The translations under genes were made by a program, and so were the position numbers. Shown here one piece after another: positions 32,264 through 44,956 of a stretch of DNA of 64,000 bases. Within the stretch, counting starts at the first letter, position 1; every line of letters begins with the position of its first letter. The stretch covers positions 27,950,553 to 28,014,552 of the forward strand of contig CM039129.1 of assembly GCA_022036555.1 (NCBI GenBank), written 5' to 3'. The notes under the pieces are model-generated. The model worked only from the letters and a program-made list of their open reading frames with translations, ran no database searches and was not told where the DNA came from. The DNA is from Microstegium vimineum. Taxonomy: Eukaryota; Streptophyta; Magnoliopsida; Poales; Poaceae.

Positions 32264-33440
32264 GTAAGTTCGGTTATATTCAGCACGAAGTGATGAAGAA
32301 TTAATTCCTTGAAATCCCAATCACTCTGAATAGAGAAGGTATACCTGGTATTACGACAGTTACCAAGAAATGAAAGGGACGGTATGGCACAACCACACAA
32401 TGGAACTTCAGAGTAAGATAAAGAGTGGCATGTGCATTCAAACAGGCAAGCTATTCCAAGATTGATTGATTATAAAAATGGAAATTAATAGAATAGTATG
32501 GTTGCCATAACATGATACAATACCCAATAGTATACAACCATGCCCACATTTGGTCATGATATATGGTAGCACATGCTATTCAAAATTGAAGAATGGAATG
32601 ATATAACTTATGAGAATCTTACTATTCATTAAAAAGAATCCCAGTATTTATTAATCATAATAAATCTAAACTCTATAAAGCAATAAAAAAATAACAAACT
32701 TCTGAACCCTAGCCTGATCAACTATACAAAAATATTTCATCCTCATTTCCTTTCACCCCCCATCTCCCACACCCAACCTTTCTACCAACTACCTGTGTGG
32801 CAGAGCAAGAGTCAAACATGATACAAACTTCATCAAATGGGTTAGGCATTTCATCGAATTGGAAGAAGCTGCAGAACCTTAAGTCAAGGATGTCCAACTA
32901 TAACCATCAAACAATTCATATACATAGATACATACATACAAATCGTCATTTGTAGACAACATGGTTTAACCAAGCAACAGAAGGAATTTTGCATCGCTGC
33001 TCCACGCGCAAAGGGATCCTCGAAGGACGTCGCCCCGTACCTGCACTTTGCCTCGGAGTGGTTTGGCTAAGTATGCAGCTGCGGTCAATGTCCACGGCAG
33101 TAACAGAGAACTTCTAGCCTATCGGAAAGCAAAGGAAAATTCAGATAAATCATGTTCAGAAAAAACGAAAAGGATGGTTTGTGTCCAAAACATATTCAGC
33201 CCCATGTCTAAGATCACGCTATCGCAAATATACATTAACTTCGATGCAATTACTAAGCACTAATGCATCTAAACTGAAGCGACTGCATTGCCCAACCGAA
33301 CGTTCAGAAGAAAACGCAGTATTAGATCGAAAAAAACCAAGCGAACTCCACCAGCATCGGAACCCTAATCAGGGGGGTCGTACCTGGTGGCGTCGGCATG
33401 GAAGAGGCCGGTACGATGGGGCGGCCAGCCTGGGATGACG
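32264..33440 (-). other. 5' UTR exons and leader introns of the cyclin-T gene (tentative)
   Basis: The first coding exon is preceded by a splice acceptor (TTCTCTATTCAG, exon starting 32325). Upstream, minus-strand donor-like sites follow GGCAAAGTGCAG (exon end 33041, GTACGG) and CGACGCCACCAG (exon end 33384, GTACGA), suggesting one or two non-coding leader exons starting near 33430. GC content rises sharply at 33360-33500, as expected for the 5' end of a grass gene. Without transcripts the exact leader structure is uncertain. Confidence 0.45.
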
Positions 33441-34301
33441 CGATCCCGGCAGCTGCGTGCACGGAGGAGGCCGACGGCTCGCGTGCGTGCCTAGGCCTGA
33501 CGGCTGGACGAGAGGGCTTCTTTTTCTTTTTCTTTTTTTGATGAGTTCAGCTGGACGGGAGGGCTGGGATGGCTCTATCTGTTGGGCGGTGGAAGTGGAA
33601 CCGGCTCCTCATTCCAACAGCCGTGCGGGAATATGCAGCAAGCCCACCCGCCGTTAAACCTCGCTGTTTTTACCAGATTTTTTTCGGTCGGGTAATTTAG
33701 TTAATGGAAATTTTGGATAATAAAAACTGTTATTCCATATTCACTCCCGAAAAGTCACTACCTTGTAAATTCAGGTACCTGCAAATTCAAATTCAGATTT
33801 GGATACGGTTTTCTCGATCTACCTAAAATTCACAAAACTTATCAATATGTACACAATTCCAGCAGCTTTGTGAATTAGTAGGCATTTTATAAAGAAAAAT
33901 ATACAAGAAAAACTTTACCTAGCAAAAATCTAAGTACCAGCTGTCATATTCATACACATATCGTCACAAACTCACAAATCACAATCTAGTTAATATAACA
34001 GTGGGATGGGTAGTTCAATAATTCGGATACCATGCTGTGTTACCCGAACTAACATCAGGTATTTGAAAATACTATCTGAAATTGTGATTGGGTAGATCGA
34101 GTGTATTGGGTAATAGGTAATTTTCCTTGAAAAAAAGGGTAATGGGTAATTTGCGCATGGTTACCCATCGCCTCTTCCTCATATTACTTTTTATTGAACC
34201 CAATAGCAATTTTGGCCTAGGTTCCGTCCGTCGATGAGTTGAGCCTTTTTCTTTTTCTTTCCTCTCTATTATATTTACAGATACACACAATGTTTATGTA
34301 G

Positions 34302-34375
<74 letters not shown>

Positions 34376-35318
34376 ATGTTTTATGTGGTATTTTTTTTAT
34401 CTACAAGTAGAAATGTGATGTTTTACTATATATATATTGTGATGTTTAGTAAGCATACTTTGATTTTCTATAATATTTTATGTGATTTTTGGTAGCATTT
34501 TTCTTCTTTTTATTTGACTTTAATTAATTACATCACTAATTTTATTATTTTATATTTGTGATGTTCATGTAGTTTGTATATGATGTTATATGCTATATTT
34601 ATATATGTTTGTGTATCTTTAGTGTGATGTTCTACAAGGTTTGGTAGCATTGTTTATCTTTTTATTTGATTTTAAAAATTAATTACTTCACTAATTTTAC
34701 TATTATTTTTTTACATTTTATTATATATATTCACGTTCTACACATGTGATGTTCTATGCTATTTTCTTTAATGCTCATATAGTGTTAATATGATGTTCGG
34801 CGATTATCTTTAAATACAGGTTCAACGTGAGATAAGTGTTTACTAAAAAAAATTATCAGAATATATCTATGTGGGTCTTGTTTTGAAGGTTTTATTGAAA
34901 GCAACACGTTTGTGCAATTGAGATTTAATTAGGATACTTAGTTTAGAAGCTATGACTTTTTTACTTAAAAAATATGAGATATGTGCTGATATTAGCAATT
35001 TTGACTTTTACCTAATGTGATGCTTTTGAATATTGAACCCAACTTAGTGAAGGAAGTAAGGGAGACTAGGAGTCCTTTTTTTATGGAGGCGGATCGACAG
35101 CTAGCTGCCCGCCTCCCCCCCAACGAGCATGGGCCTTGGCATAAATTGATCTAGAATGGATTTGCGGCCCACAAATGAGCCCATCTCACATCTCTCGCGG
35201 AAGGAGGGGACTTGATCGACAATTGCCCAACTACCACCAAAATCCGATTTCCCTCTTTCAATTTCAACAAAAAGATGTATCCTTTCAACAAGGAAATCAA
35301 AATCATTCTAATTTTTAA
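33441..35318. other. Upstream flank of the cyclin-T gene; AT-rich intergenic
   Basis: Apart from the (TA)n tract, this is AT-rich DNA with diffuse repeats such as TGTGATGTT...ATTTTTATTTGA (34400-34800, two to three diverged copies of about 160 bp). No coding frame is convincing. The portion 33441-33650 probably includes the cyclin-T promoter. Confidence 0.45.
34303..34372. repeat. (TA)n microsatellite, about 35 units
   Basis: An uninterrupted TA dinucleotide run of 70 bp. Such tracts are self-complementary and length-variable. Confidence 0.98.
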
Positions 35319-35429
35319 GCCCCTGTTTGGATGATCGTTTTGGTGGCTGATACTGTTTTAGCTGTTTTAGCTGTATTGTTGTGAGAGAAAAATACTGTTT
35401 CAGTGGCTGATAAGCCAAGTGAACAGGGC
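35319..35429. mobile_element. Short Tourist-like MITE
   Basis: Inverted ends GCCCCTGTTTGG and AAGTGAACAGGGCG, with GTGGCTGATA and GTGGCTGATAAG repeated inside. TAA occurs at 35316-35318 and 35430-35432. At about 111 bp it matches a MITE type frequent in panicoid grasses (GTTGTGAGAGAAAAATACTG core). Confidence 0.7.
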
Positions 35430-35432
35430 GTA

Positions 35433-35902
35433 ACCGTTTAATTTATCTTCACATGTTTGAAAACAGTTTTGACTAACGGGTGCTATGTCAAATCCTAAGG
35501 TGATGCACTTCAGCGAGGAAGGTAAATCGGACTATATGCATAGTTTAGCAAAAATTATTAAACTTTATATAAAAATCATACAAATAATTTTTCAGAGAAT
35601 ATTAAAATTTTAAATAAATATGTAATTAAAAATTCTAAAATCCGAAACTGATATTAGAAATTTTGTTTTGGATTATTTAAACTAAGTTTCATTTTAATTC
35701 GCTCCAATATATGTGGTTTAATATATAAGTTTAGTCAAACTTTACATATTTTGAATCTACAAGATTCTTGATAATTTAGGATGGAGTGAGTTGTAACCTG
35801 CCTGCAACCAGGAGGATCCTTCTGTGAGGATCTTCTGAACCGGCAAACACAGCAGATCCCCTAGAACATTCACCGACTCTGCTCGCGTCAAACACGTCAG
35901 AT
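35433..35902. other. Intergenic, no supported gene
   Basis: AT-rich to 35790, with a Stowaway-like end (TTTAGGATGGAGTGAG) at about 35775. A short GC-richer piece then abuts the outer copia element. Confidence 0.4.
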
Positions 35903-36017
35903 TGTTAGTATTGATCTCTCGCCCCTAATGGGCCCAACGGTCCATTAGAGACTTGATCCGCTCCTGATCGGGGAGCCTAACCCAACTAAGGGTTGGAGGC
36001 CCCTGTCACGCTGTGCC

Positions 36018-36027
36018 TATGTAAGGG
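36018..36027 (+). promoter_or_regulatory. Mutated TATA box of the outer copia 5' LTR
   Basis: CTATGTAAGG occupies the position where the 3' LTR has CTATATAAGG (50810-50819). The A-to-G change would weaken the promoter of the full element. Confidence 0.6.
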
Positions 36028-36314
36028 AAGGTGAGGGCTACCGGCACAAGTCACGAGGTTCGTTTGTCCTAAGCCGTCGCCCCCATCCTGTCCAGTCCCG
36101 AGACCGATCGAGAGGGCGACACAGCCAGTGACGGGAAGCACCTCCGCCACCGGTCTACACCGCCGGACTTCACTGCGACCTCTTCACCGACCGCCGTTGC
36201 ACGTGCGCAGACTCCATCGACCGAAGCAGTGTCGGTCGGGAATTAAGCCAGGTTATACTAACCCTAATATCCTCTTCCTCTCTCTGTCCTTCTCATATCC
36301 GAACCACACCATTC

Positions 36315-37430
36315 TGTTGACGTAAAAAGTCGTCGAGGATCTGCGAACACCTCGGGCTTATACCCGAATTCGATATCCGAGGGTGTGCCAGTCGATTTGA
36401 CCAGTTAATCGACAAGGACGATAACTAGAACAAGATCTGAACGAGACAACGGCGATGCGACCAGATGTCAAGGCTCAAACCTGATCAGGATAACTAGAGT
36501 AGAGCTGAACGAGACGACAGCGATGCGTCCGGATGTCAAGGCTCAGATTACTCAAACGCGGAACTTGCAAGGGTTGACGGAGGTCGATGAGATGCAGCCC
36601 GTCGAAACTTGAAGAACTCGTAGATAGACTAATACTAATGCGGTAAAAGGTAAATTACTGGTAAAGTAGATAAAAAATAATAGATTTGTTTGATATGCTT
36701 GGATATATCTTTTTTCTCACGACCCCTAGGTACATATTTATACCCTGGCAACAGACACGACTCGTACCCTTCCTAAACAAAACAAACTCCTATTTTAAAG
36801 GAAATAACTGACTCGCGTAGGAGTCGGACCCAAATAACAATAATATTTTTCTAAACAAACACATCTATTTTTAAGGAAACAAACGACTCGTGCAAGAGTC
36901 GGACTCGAAATAAATCTATTAACACTGGCATGAAATTATCAGCTTCCATATCTATCTCCTTCACGATGAAACCTTCCATCGGCAGACTTCCTTCAATCCG
37001 CAACTTCCCTCAATGTCATCGGCAACTTTCTGCTGACATCAGCTATTTCGCTTCTATCAGCAGCTTTCTGTTCCCATCGGCAATCGCTCTTCGGCAACAT
37101 CTTCTTGCCTCCATCGGCAACATTCTCTCTACTTCCATCGGCAATCCGCTGACACCAGCCACGTCATCCTGCTTCCATCGGTAGCATCTACCATTCATCG
37201 ATAGATTTTCATCTTCATCGGCAATACTTTCCTGTCGGCAACATTCCTGTTTCTATCAGCATCATCCCCTTGCCTTCATCAAGTCTCCCTGCCTCCATCG
37301 GCAACATTCTTACCTTTATCGGCAATCTGACCGATAATATTCCGATGCCGATAAGGAACGACAACTAGCCTTTTGCCGATCAGCACAATCCTTAGATCAT
37401 ATTGACACGTGTCAAAAAACGGTGTCAACA
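36315..37430 (-). repeat. 3' LTR of the gag-only gypsy element
   Basis: Nearly identical to 41137-42227 apart from scattered substitutions and a roughly 25-bp length difference near 36410. The segment 36950-37340 is an imperfect array of CATCGGCAA / TCCATCGGCAACATTC units, more than a dozen copies. A minus-strand TATAAATA lies at about 36738-36745. Confidence 0.92.
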
Positions 37431-37744
37431 CATGCCCCCCAATTTCGGAGTATAAGATATCTTATGCACCGAAATTTCTTCTACTGCAATCTCCTCTTCC
37501 AAGATGCCTGCACTACTTCCTTGACTATTGCACGTAAGCATTGCAAAGCCACTTTCACAATCTTTCGGCTTGTATCAAATATTTCCTTTTGCAACCAACA
37601 AATTCATCGGCAGCGCTGCTCCCAGTGCACAAACTCTTCACTCAGCCTGCCGATGCCCCCCAAGTGTAACAGTTGAAACGTCAGGGCTCACCAAGTGCTG
37701 CTCCCAAGCCAAAAATGTCCAAGGCCATCGACTCTAGTTACGCT

Positions 37745-40700
37745 ATCGACAACATATTGACATCTGTCGATAGATTCTCATCTTTGTGCTTTGACCTTCA
37801 CTGCTCGATTGGAGATTTCTCCCTTGAAGGATTTTCATTGTGATACAAATCTTCTCGGCGCTCGCGCTGCATCCTCCTTCTTTGAGTCTTTGTAAGACCC
37901 TTGGGACACCATTGAAGGAGCTTAGTTTTCTAACCAGACTGGTACTGTTTCTCATTGCTTGTATCTGCACCATTTACGTTTGGATTTCTGGAGAATCTCT
38001 CTTCATCAGGCACTCTTGCATCAGCCATCTCCTAAAGATCTTCTTGACAAATACGCTTGCCAAGCCTATCGTGTATGCTGAGCTTGCCCCCCAGCCGATC
38101 ATGCACTGACTCCTTTTCTCTGATCGGCCTACCATAACTTGACGTCCGATCGTCAAAACGGGGCTTCTTTTCTAACCGATCGACAAGGTAGTACCCATTG
38201 CATTCAGGGCAATTATCGACAGTGGGTAGCTTGATGCCTTCTTCCCAACAGTGAACAAAGAAGGGGGCACCTCCAATGATCTTTATGTCGATGCCACTCC
38301 TGGCGTTTTTCCTCCTGCTGCTGCCGATATCGCTCCTCCTGTAATTGCCGATAATCTTGTCTTGGTCGTCTGTGTGTGATTACGACGCCATACGGTGCAT
38401 GCTTATGTTTCCTAGCGCTGCTGCTCTCATCGGCAATCCTCTTGTCTTCTCTATCATTGGTAACCCTTTTCACCTCGTGCTCAGTTATTTGATGTTCAGG
38501 GTCTACCAATACGCTTTTTTTGGCAGCTTCCGATGCCAGCACTTCAGCCTTTTCACTAGTCTCCACCATGTTATTTGGAAACGGGTGTTGGTCGATTTTC
38601 ATCGGCTTCTGGGCTTTAGAATTTTCAAACTTAATTCGCCCAAATTCGATTTCGGATTGCAACTGCTGCCTAAATACTTTGCAATCATTGGTACTATGCG
38701 AAGTCGCATTGTGCCACTTGCAATACCTGATCCTCCTGAGCTCTTCGGCTGACGGAATTACCTGGTTAGGCGCCAGCTTGATCCGCCCTTCTTAAAGCAA
38801 CAAATCAAACATCCTACCGGCCTTGGTGATATCAAAGGTGAACCTTTCAGCTTCCTTCTGGCCAAATAGACAGGACACCGATTTCTTATTTTTCACCCAT
38901 TTGACTAAACTGATACTCGCTTCTTCGTCCGAATCTGTTTTCTTAGTCAAAGACACCTCTTTATCCCAATTTCCTCTAGGCTCAAAAACCTTGGTGTCTT
39001 GATCGGCAACCCTTTGCACAAGATGGCTTAAGCTTTCGAACTCTTGAGACGCGTATTTGTCCCCGATGTGCGGCAGTAATCTTTGGAAGGCCAAATCCGC
39101 CAATTGTCGATCATCAAGTACCAAGCTGTAGCACTTGTTCTTCACGTCTCGCATTCTTTGCACGAAGCTTTCTACCGATTCATCATTACGCTGCTTCAAT
39201 TTGACCAAATCGGTAATCTTCTTTTCATGTACGCCAGCAAAGAAGTATTTGTGAAACTGTTTTTCTAGATCGGCCCAAGTGATCACAGAATTTGGAGGCA
39301 GTGAAATAAACCATGTAAATGCCGATCCAGATAACGATAACGAGAACAATCTCACCCTCAGTTCATCCCTGCTGGCTGCCTCTCCACATTGGATAATAAA
39401 TCGGTTAATGTGCTCCATTGTTGATATATCATCTTGACCAGAAAATTTGGTGAAATCTGGCACTTTGTACTGATTTGGGAGAGGGATCAAATCATACGCA
39501 GGAGGGTACGGCGTCCGATAAGAATATGTATTAACCTTAGGCTTGATACCGAATTTCTCTTTCATCACTTCGGTAATCTTATCGGTCTAGTACGCATCTT
39601 GATCCTGCCGATGCACTGGCTGGATGTTGACTGGTTGAACAGATTGATGTACCTTCTCATCTCTTTGTGGTAAATAGGCCGAACCGGTTGGTGCAGAGGC
39701 AACATCAATTCGCTGAACATCACACATCGGTTGATTTGCCGATGGACCACCTTGAACACCCACTGGAATATAATGCGGGAATAGAGGGTTTACCGACTGG
39801 GACGCCGATGCATCATTATATAATCCCGATGGTAAGTGGTGGTGTTGGACCCCTGCCACTTGACATCCAGGTTGCGTCACCTGTTGTTGAACATTATGCG
39901 TCGGCTGAGTTGTCGATGGGCAATTTTGAACATCCACTGGGTTGTATTGTGACATTGTATTCATCGGCTGATATGTCGATGTCCCATTGTGGACGTTCAC
40001 TTGCGAGTACTACGGCGAAGTAGTACTTATCGGCTGATGTACCGATATTTCATTCTGAAGACTCGCTGGCGGATGATACTGCGGAGCTTTTGCCACTTGG
40101 TATCCAGGCTGCACAACTTGCTGCTGAATCGGTAATTGACCGATCCAACTTACATTAGATGTCATCGGCATATGACTTGTCGATGGCTGATAACCAGCTG
40201 GCGCTTGCTGCCCTTGTACCCTTAGATGATCGCCTTGATTTGCGGGTACCACAGCTTGAGCAGCCATTGCCGATACAGACTGATTAACAATTGCCATGCC
40301 TTGTTGCATCGACCAAGAATTTGCCGATGGCCTCGCGTAGGACACTTCATGTACTGCCATCTGAAACCCTCCTGACGGCAACTGCATATTTGAAGGCGTT
40401 GTAGTATAATGCGTCACCGGGATCATCGGCTGTACCGGCGCTACCAATGTCATGGGAGCCTTCCATGCTGCATATTGCCTTGGGGACAATCTAGGATTAG
40501 CAGCAAATGAATCTGGAGGCATACCGTATCCCCACCAGTTGGCGGAAGTTGGCTGACTCTGGGTCACAGGTCCAGACATTGTTGACGCCACCAGATTTGT
40601 ATTCAATTGAGTGATGCTTGCTGGGCTCGATCTTGGCGGCATGATCTCATCGGCAGATTGATTCATAATCGGTGAAGACACCCTTGGAACCGCCGATGGG

Positions 40701-41068
40701 ATCGTAACAGATGCCGATCCGAGTTGATGATATACCGGACCAACATAATATGGTGCTTGTCCTTCCTTAAAAGTTTGCTTGACAACATTGTATACAGTAT
40801 TGGACAACACATTGGATTGGCTAATTAACACATGATCTAATGCAGAATTAACCATCTCTTGTAATTTACCAGGATTAGCGTCGAGGGTGACCTGCCGTGG
40901 ATCTTGCTTCTGGATAGCTTCGCCGCTCCTGTTTAGGCTGAAGGACTTCAGATACAACTGCTTGTACTCCTCCATAGCCCGCTCCATAGCTTCCTTCTGA
41001 TCATCTCTCAAATTTGCTTCGGAGACTTCAATGACACTCTTCGGATTGATCCCAGCAGTATCGTCCAT
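37745..41068 (-). pseudogene. gag: Gypsy gag polyprotein, disrupted
   Basis: The ATG at 41068 starts MDDTAGINPKSVIEVSEANL, 68 bp from the 5' LTR. A long Pro/Gln/Ser-rich region follows to about 39600, then the capsid-like Retrotrans_gag domain (YKVPDFTKFSGQDDIS, FTWFISLPPNSVITWADLE, 39470-39230). A zinc-knuckle-like CKWHNATSHSTNDC (about 38700) precedes a basic Arg/Gln-rich stretch and a C-terminal region (PECNGYY ...). Three in-frame stops (TAG about 40010, TAG about 39587, TAA about 38792) interrupt an otherwise single frame, and a one-base shift occurs near 38250. The polyprotein would form particles; the region is far longer than a typical gag and has no pol after it. Confidence 0.85.
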
Positions 41069-41136
41069 TAAGCTTGTAATGGGCTAAACCGTGGCTAATA
41101 GATATGATATGGTCCCACCGGGTGTGCCAAAAGAGG

Positions 41137-42227
41137 TGTTGACGCAAAAAGTCGTCGAGGATCTGCGAACACCTCGGGCTTATACCCGAATTCGATATCC
41201 GAGTGCGTGCCAGTCGTTTTTACCAGTTAATCTGGACGAGACAACGACGATGCGCTCAGATGTCAAGGCTCAAACCTGATCAGGATAACTAGAGTAGAGC
41301 TGAACGAGACGACAGCGATGCGTCCGGATGTCAAGGCTCAGATTACTCAAACGCGGAACTTGCAAGGGTTGACGGAGGTCGATGAGATGCAGCCCGTCGA
41401 AACTTGAAGAACTCGTAGATAGACTAATACTAATGCGGTAAAAGGTAAATTACTGGTAAAGTAGATAAAAAAATAATAGATTTGTTTGATATGCTTGGAT
41501 ATATCTTTTTTCTCACGACCCCTAGGTACATATTTATACCCTGGCAACAGACACGACTCGTACCCTTCCTAAACAAAACAAACTCCTATTTTAAAGGAAA
41601 TAACTGACTCGCGTAGGAGTCGGACTCAAATAACAATAATATTTTCCTAAACAAACACCTCTATTTTTAAGGAAACAAACGACTCGTGCAAAAGTCGGCC
41701 TCGAAATAAATCTATTAACACTGGCATGAAATTACCAGCTTCCATATCTATCTCCTTCACGATGAAACCTTCCATCGGAAGACTTCCTTCAATCCGCAAC
41801 TTTCCCTCAATGTCATCGGCAACTTTCTGCTGACATCAGCTATTTCGCTTCTATCAGCAGTTTTCTGTTCCCATCGGCAATCGCTCTTTGGCAACATCTT
41901 CTTGCCTCCATCGACAACATTCTCTCTACTCCCATCGGCAATCCGCTGACACCAGCCACGTCATCTTGCTTCCATCGGTAGCATCTACCATTCATCGACA
42001 GATTTCCTTCTTCATCGATAATACTTTCCTGTCGGTAACATTCCTGTTTCTATCAGCATCATCCCCTTGCCTTCATCAAGTCTCCCTGCCTCCATCAGCA
42101 ACATTCTTGCCTTTATCGGCAATCTGACCGGTAATATTCCGATGCCGATAAGGAATGACAACTAGCCTTTTGCCGATCAGCACAATCCTTAGATCATATT
42201 GACACGTGTCAAAAAATGGTGTCAACA
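41137..42227 (-). repeat. 5' LTR of the gag-only gypsy element
   Basis: Partner of 36315-37430. The likely minus-strand TATA box TATAAATA is at 41531-41538, within GGGTATAAATATGTACC. CATCGGCAA-type repeats fill 41770-42120 upstream of it, in the U3 region of the minus-strand transcript. Confidence 0.92.
41531..41538 (-). promoter_or_regulatory. TATA box of the gag-only gypsy 5' LTR
   Basis: TATAAATA on the minus strand, about 400 bp before the end of the 5' LTR, and conserved in the other LTR copy. Confidence 0.55.
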
Positions 42228-42288
42228 CATTCATCCTAAGTAATTAACCCTACTAATATACTATTAGTAGATCCGCTAAGTCTATCAA

Positions 42289-42300
42289 TGGTATCAGAAG
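42289..42300 (+). other. Primer-binding site of the outer copia element
   Basis: TGGTATCAGAAG, one base after the 5' LTR end. It is complementary to the 3' end of plant initiator methionine tRNA with one or two differences from the common TGGTATCAGAGC. Confidence 0.85.
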
Positions 42301-44829
42301 ACCAAATCTAATAGTGGTTAGATTAGGGTTTCCTAAGTGCCTTAGCACTAGCCGTCAAGCGACATGGAAAACCATCGTCCCGGGCTAGATCACCTTAGAT
42401 CTGGAACCCTAACCCTAACCCCTCCCCATGCGAAATTAGTTCAGTAACATCACACCCTAAGCTCGCAACCGGATGGGAGGGAGAAGAACTCACCTCACCA
42501 GTACACAGATCCGCCGTCGGCGGAGTCAAAACCGCCGTCGAGCCATTGGCTCACAGGCCGGCTTAGCGAATCAGCGCGAGGAATGGGGGTGTTCAGCACC
42601 GCGTGACACCACTCGACGGCGGCGTGCTCAGCCGTGGGCGAGCACGCACGCCGCCGAGGGGACTCACGGTGGCGCTTCCCCCCCCCCCTCCATTCTTCTT
42701 CGTCGGTTGTCCCCTTGGTTCGGCGCTTGACAGAGAGGGGAGGGGGCTCGGCACCGCGCGTGAGGGAGGTCGGCATAGGGCCGCCGTCGCGCAGGCCTCT
42801 GCGTCGCCAACTGCCGCCGCCGCTCGGCTCAGAAAGGAAAGGGGATGAGGGGAAAAGAAAGTGTGTTAGTGTTTCAGGGGCAGCCGACCGCTTGGCTGGT
42901 TTTGTTCGAGCGAAAAAGAAGCTCGGTCGTCCGATCAAGGATCCCTAGATCGGACGGCCCTCGTGCGCCGCGTAGTTTTGGGCCACAAGAGGCCCAAGCG
43001 GGATGGCACAATCCCGACCCAGGCCCACGTTGCGGCCTGGAGGGAGGAGACTGCCCGCGCGCGAAAAGTCTGGGCCGTTTTGGCCTATGGGCCAAAATCG
43101 AGCCGACGACCTGCTAAGTGCCGTTTTCTCATTTTCTCTTTTCCAAAAAATTAAGCATTAAGTATTCAATTAGCTTAGATTCAAATCTCTGATAAGCATT
43201 AAGAATTCAATTAGTTCAAATCAGTTTTCTGTCAAATTTTGAACCAACGCGATGAATTTTACAGAGAAAATTAGTACAATTTCTGGAAAATATTATTTAG
43301 AATATTGTTTTAGTCACGTTTTTTCTGCTGCTAAGTATATAATATTTTGTTCTCATATTAAATTCAAACCAACGGGCGAATTTAATTTTGAACAATTATA
43401 AGTTTAGAATTCTTTATAATATTGTTATTTTCTAACCAACGTTGCTAATATCAATATTATAATTATTTTAGTCCATAAGTTAATCTGCAATCAGTTTTAC
43501 AGTTAGTTCTCTGCTAAATTTTGAACCAACGGGATAAATTTTTCAGAGAGAGAGATTACAAATGCCTCTAAGAATTAGTATAAGCCTATTTAATCATTTT
43601 TCCGCTGCTAAGATATTAGTTGTATCTTCAATTAAATTCGAACCAACGTGAGAATTTAGTTAGAAGAGCAATTATTAAGTTTTAGAAAATTTTATAATAT
43701 TTGTATTCTCTAACCAACGTTGATGATATAAATATTATAAATGTTTAGCCTATAAGTTTATATGTATTATTTCTATTTTCTACCCAACGGTGATGTAGAA
43801 TTAATGTAGAAGAGATTATTTACTAAGGAATTAACTTTCTTAGGTAAGTCTAAATATTTTATTTCTATTTTTTACCCAATGGTGATATAGAATTAATGCA
43901 GAACAGATCATTTACTAAGTAATTACGCACTAAGAAATACACTGGTATTAGAGAGCACATACTGAGCATGACAAATTTGGCAGCTAAGCTTGCATCAATG
44001 CATATGGTCCTTCAAGGATCATTTGTCAGGTGATTTTAGCTTCTCTGTCAAATGAGTTTAAGTTTCTTTGTCATTATCTTCAACATGATGACCAGTGAAA
44101 AGACTAAGAAAAGCTCTTTTACCATGTGTGTGCAGGAAGGGGAGAGACTTAAGAATAATATAAGAATGCCAAACCACCGAAGTGGGATGACAACTCCTCT
44201 TCTAGTACTTAGACTGATAACTATAACAAACCTCAGGGAGGCACTAAGAAATTGACAAAGAATGTGATTCCATACGAGTACAATGGAACCATTGCAAAGT
44301 TATCTTAAAATTATTAAGTGGTTTTGTACTTAGGATATCTAATGTACTCCATAATATCCTTTTTGCATAGATATTTAATAAGACTTTCTCAGTTAGATGA
44401 TGATGAATTGAATTGCTATTTTTGGAGATAGCAAATGTAAGATATTATTTATAATAAGTGTGTTGGTCTTGCCTTCAAGCAAGACAACATTTTATCTATT
44501 ATCAGTTTTTTGAGAATGTGAATGTTGTATCCAATGAGAATGAGAAAGATTCATTGTCTATGAATGTAAGTGTAAGAATGTACAGTGACTCTTCGAAATT
44601 GTGGTTTTAGCATATTAGACCACATTTTTTAGGGGGAGAATTAGTCAAAGTACACTAATCAGTGTGTGGATTAAAGTACATTAAGACATTACCCTTAGTA
44701 CTCTTAGCACTCTCACTAATCAGTGTGTGGATTAAAGTACATTAATCCATTACCCTTAGTACTCTCAGCACTCTCAGAATTAGATCAATGTGTTGATTAA
44801 AGTACATTAAGATAGACAGAAATTTTAGA
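42301..44829 (+). other. Leader and eroded gag region of the outer copia element
   Basis: A GC-rich block (42470-43110) has several overlapping frames but none recognisable. It is followed by an AT-rich block (43130-43950) with dispersed CCAACG repeats. From 44000 to 44800 short coding-like pieces survive, with AGGGGGAGAA near 44632. I cannot reconstruct a gag frame. Confidence 0.5.
43240..43900. repeat. Dispersed CCAACG-centred repeats in the copia leader
   Basis: About eight short units spaced 50-110 bp apart, such as TTTTGAACCAACGCGATGAA, CTAACCAACGTTGATGATAT and CTACCCAACGGTGATGTAG, each followed by an AATTA- or AATATT-rich stretch. They look like diverged members of an array. Confidence 0.65.
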
Positions 44830-44830
44830 A
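44655..44830. repeat. Tandem repeat, unit about 66 bp, 2.5 copies
   Basis: Units contain ACTAATCAGTGTGTGGATTA and AGTACATTAA followed by ATTACCCTTAGTACTCT. The third copy is partial and diverged (CAATGTGTTGATTAAAGTAC). Confidence 0.8.
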
Positions 44831-44956
44831 GAGTTTAAGATAGTAAGATCAGACCCTGGTGGGGAATGGTATGGGCGACATACCCCATATGGCCAAGTTC
44901 CAGGATTTTTTGCTAAGTTCCTTCAGGAAAATGGCATAGTTGCCAATTATTCCATG

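Larger units (their letters stand above)
36315..42227 (-). mobile_element. Gag-only Ty3/gypsy retrotransposon inside the copia 5' LTR
   Basis: LTRs of 1116 bp (36315-37430) and 1091 bp (41137-42227) start TGTTGACG and end GTGTCAACA. CATTC at 36310-36314 and 42228-42232 is an exact target duplication; the uninterrupted copia 3' LTR reads CCATTCATCC at the same place. Transcription runs on the minus strand: the right LTR is 5', followed by a primer-site region GGCACACCCGGTGGGACC, then gag, and a purine tract AATTGGGGGGCATG before the left LTR. Between gag and the 3' LTR there is only about 300 bp, so protease, reverse transcriptase and integrase are missing entirely. The element must have been mobilised in trans. 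Confidence 0.92.

Noticed and set aside
36950..37340. CRISPR-like regular repeats
   Set aside because: Spacing is irregular, the units are imperfect and lie within an LTR of a plant retrotransposon.
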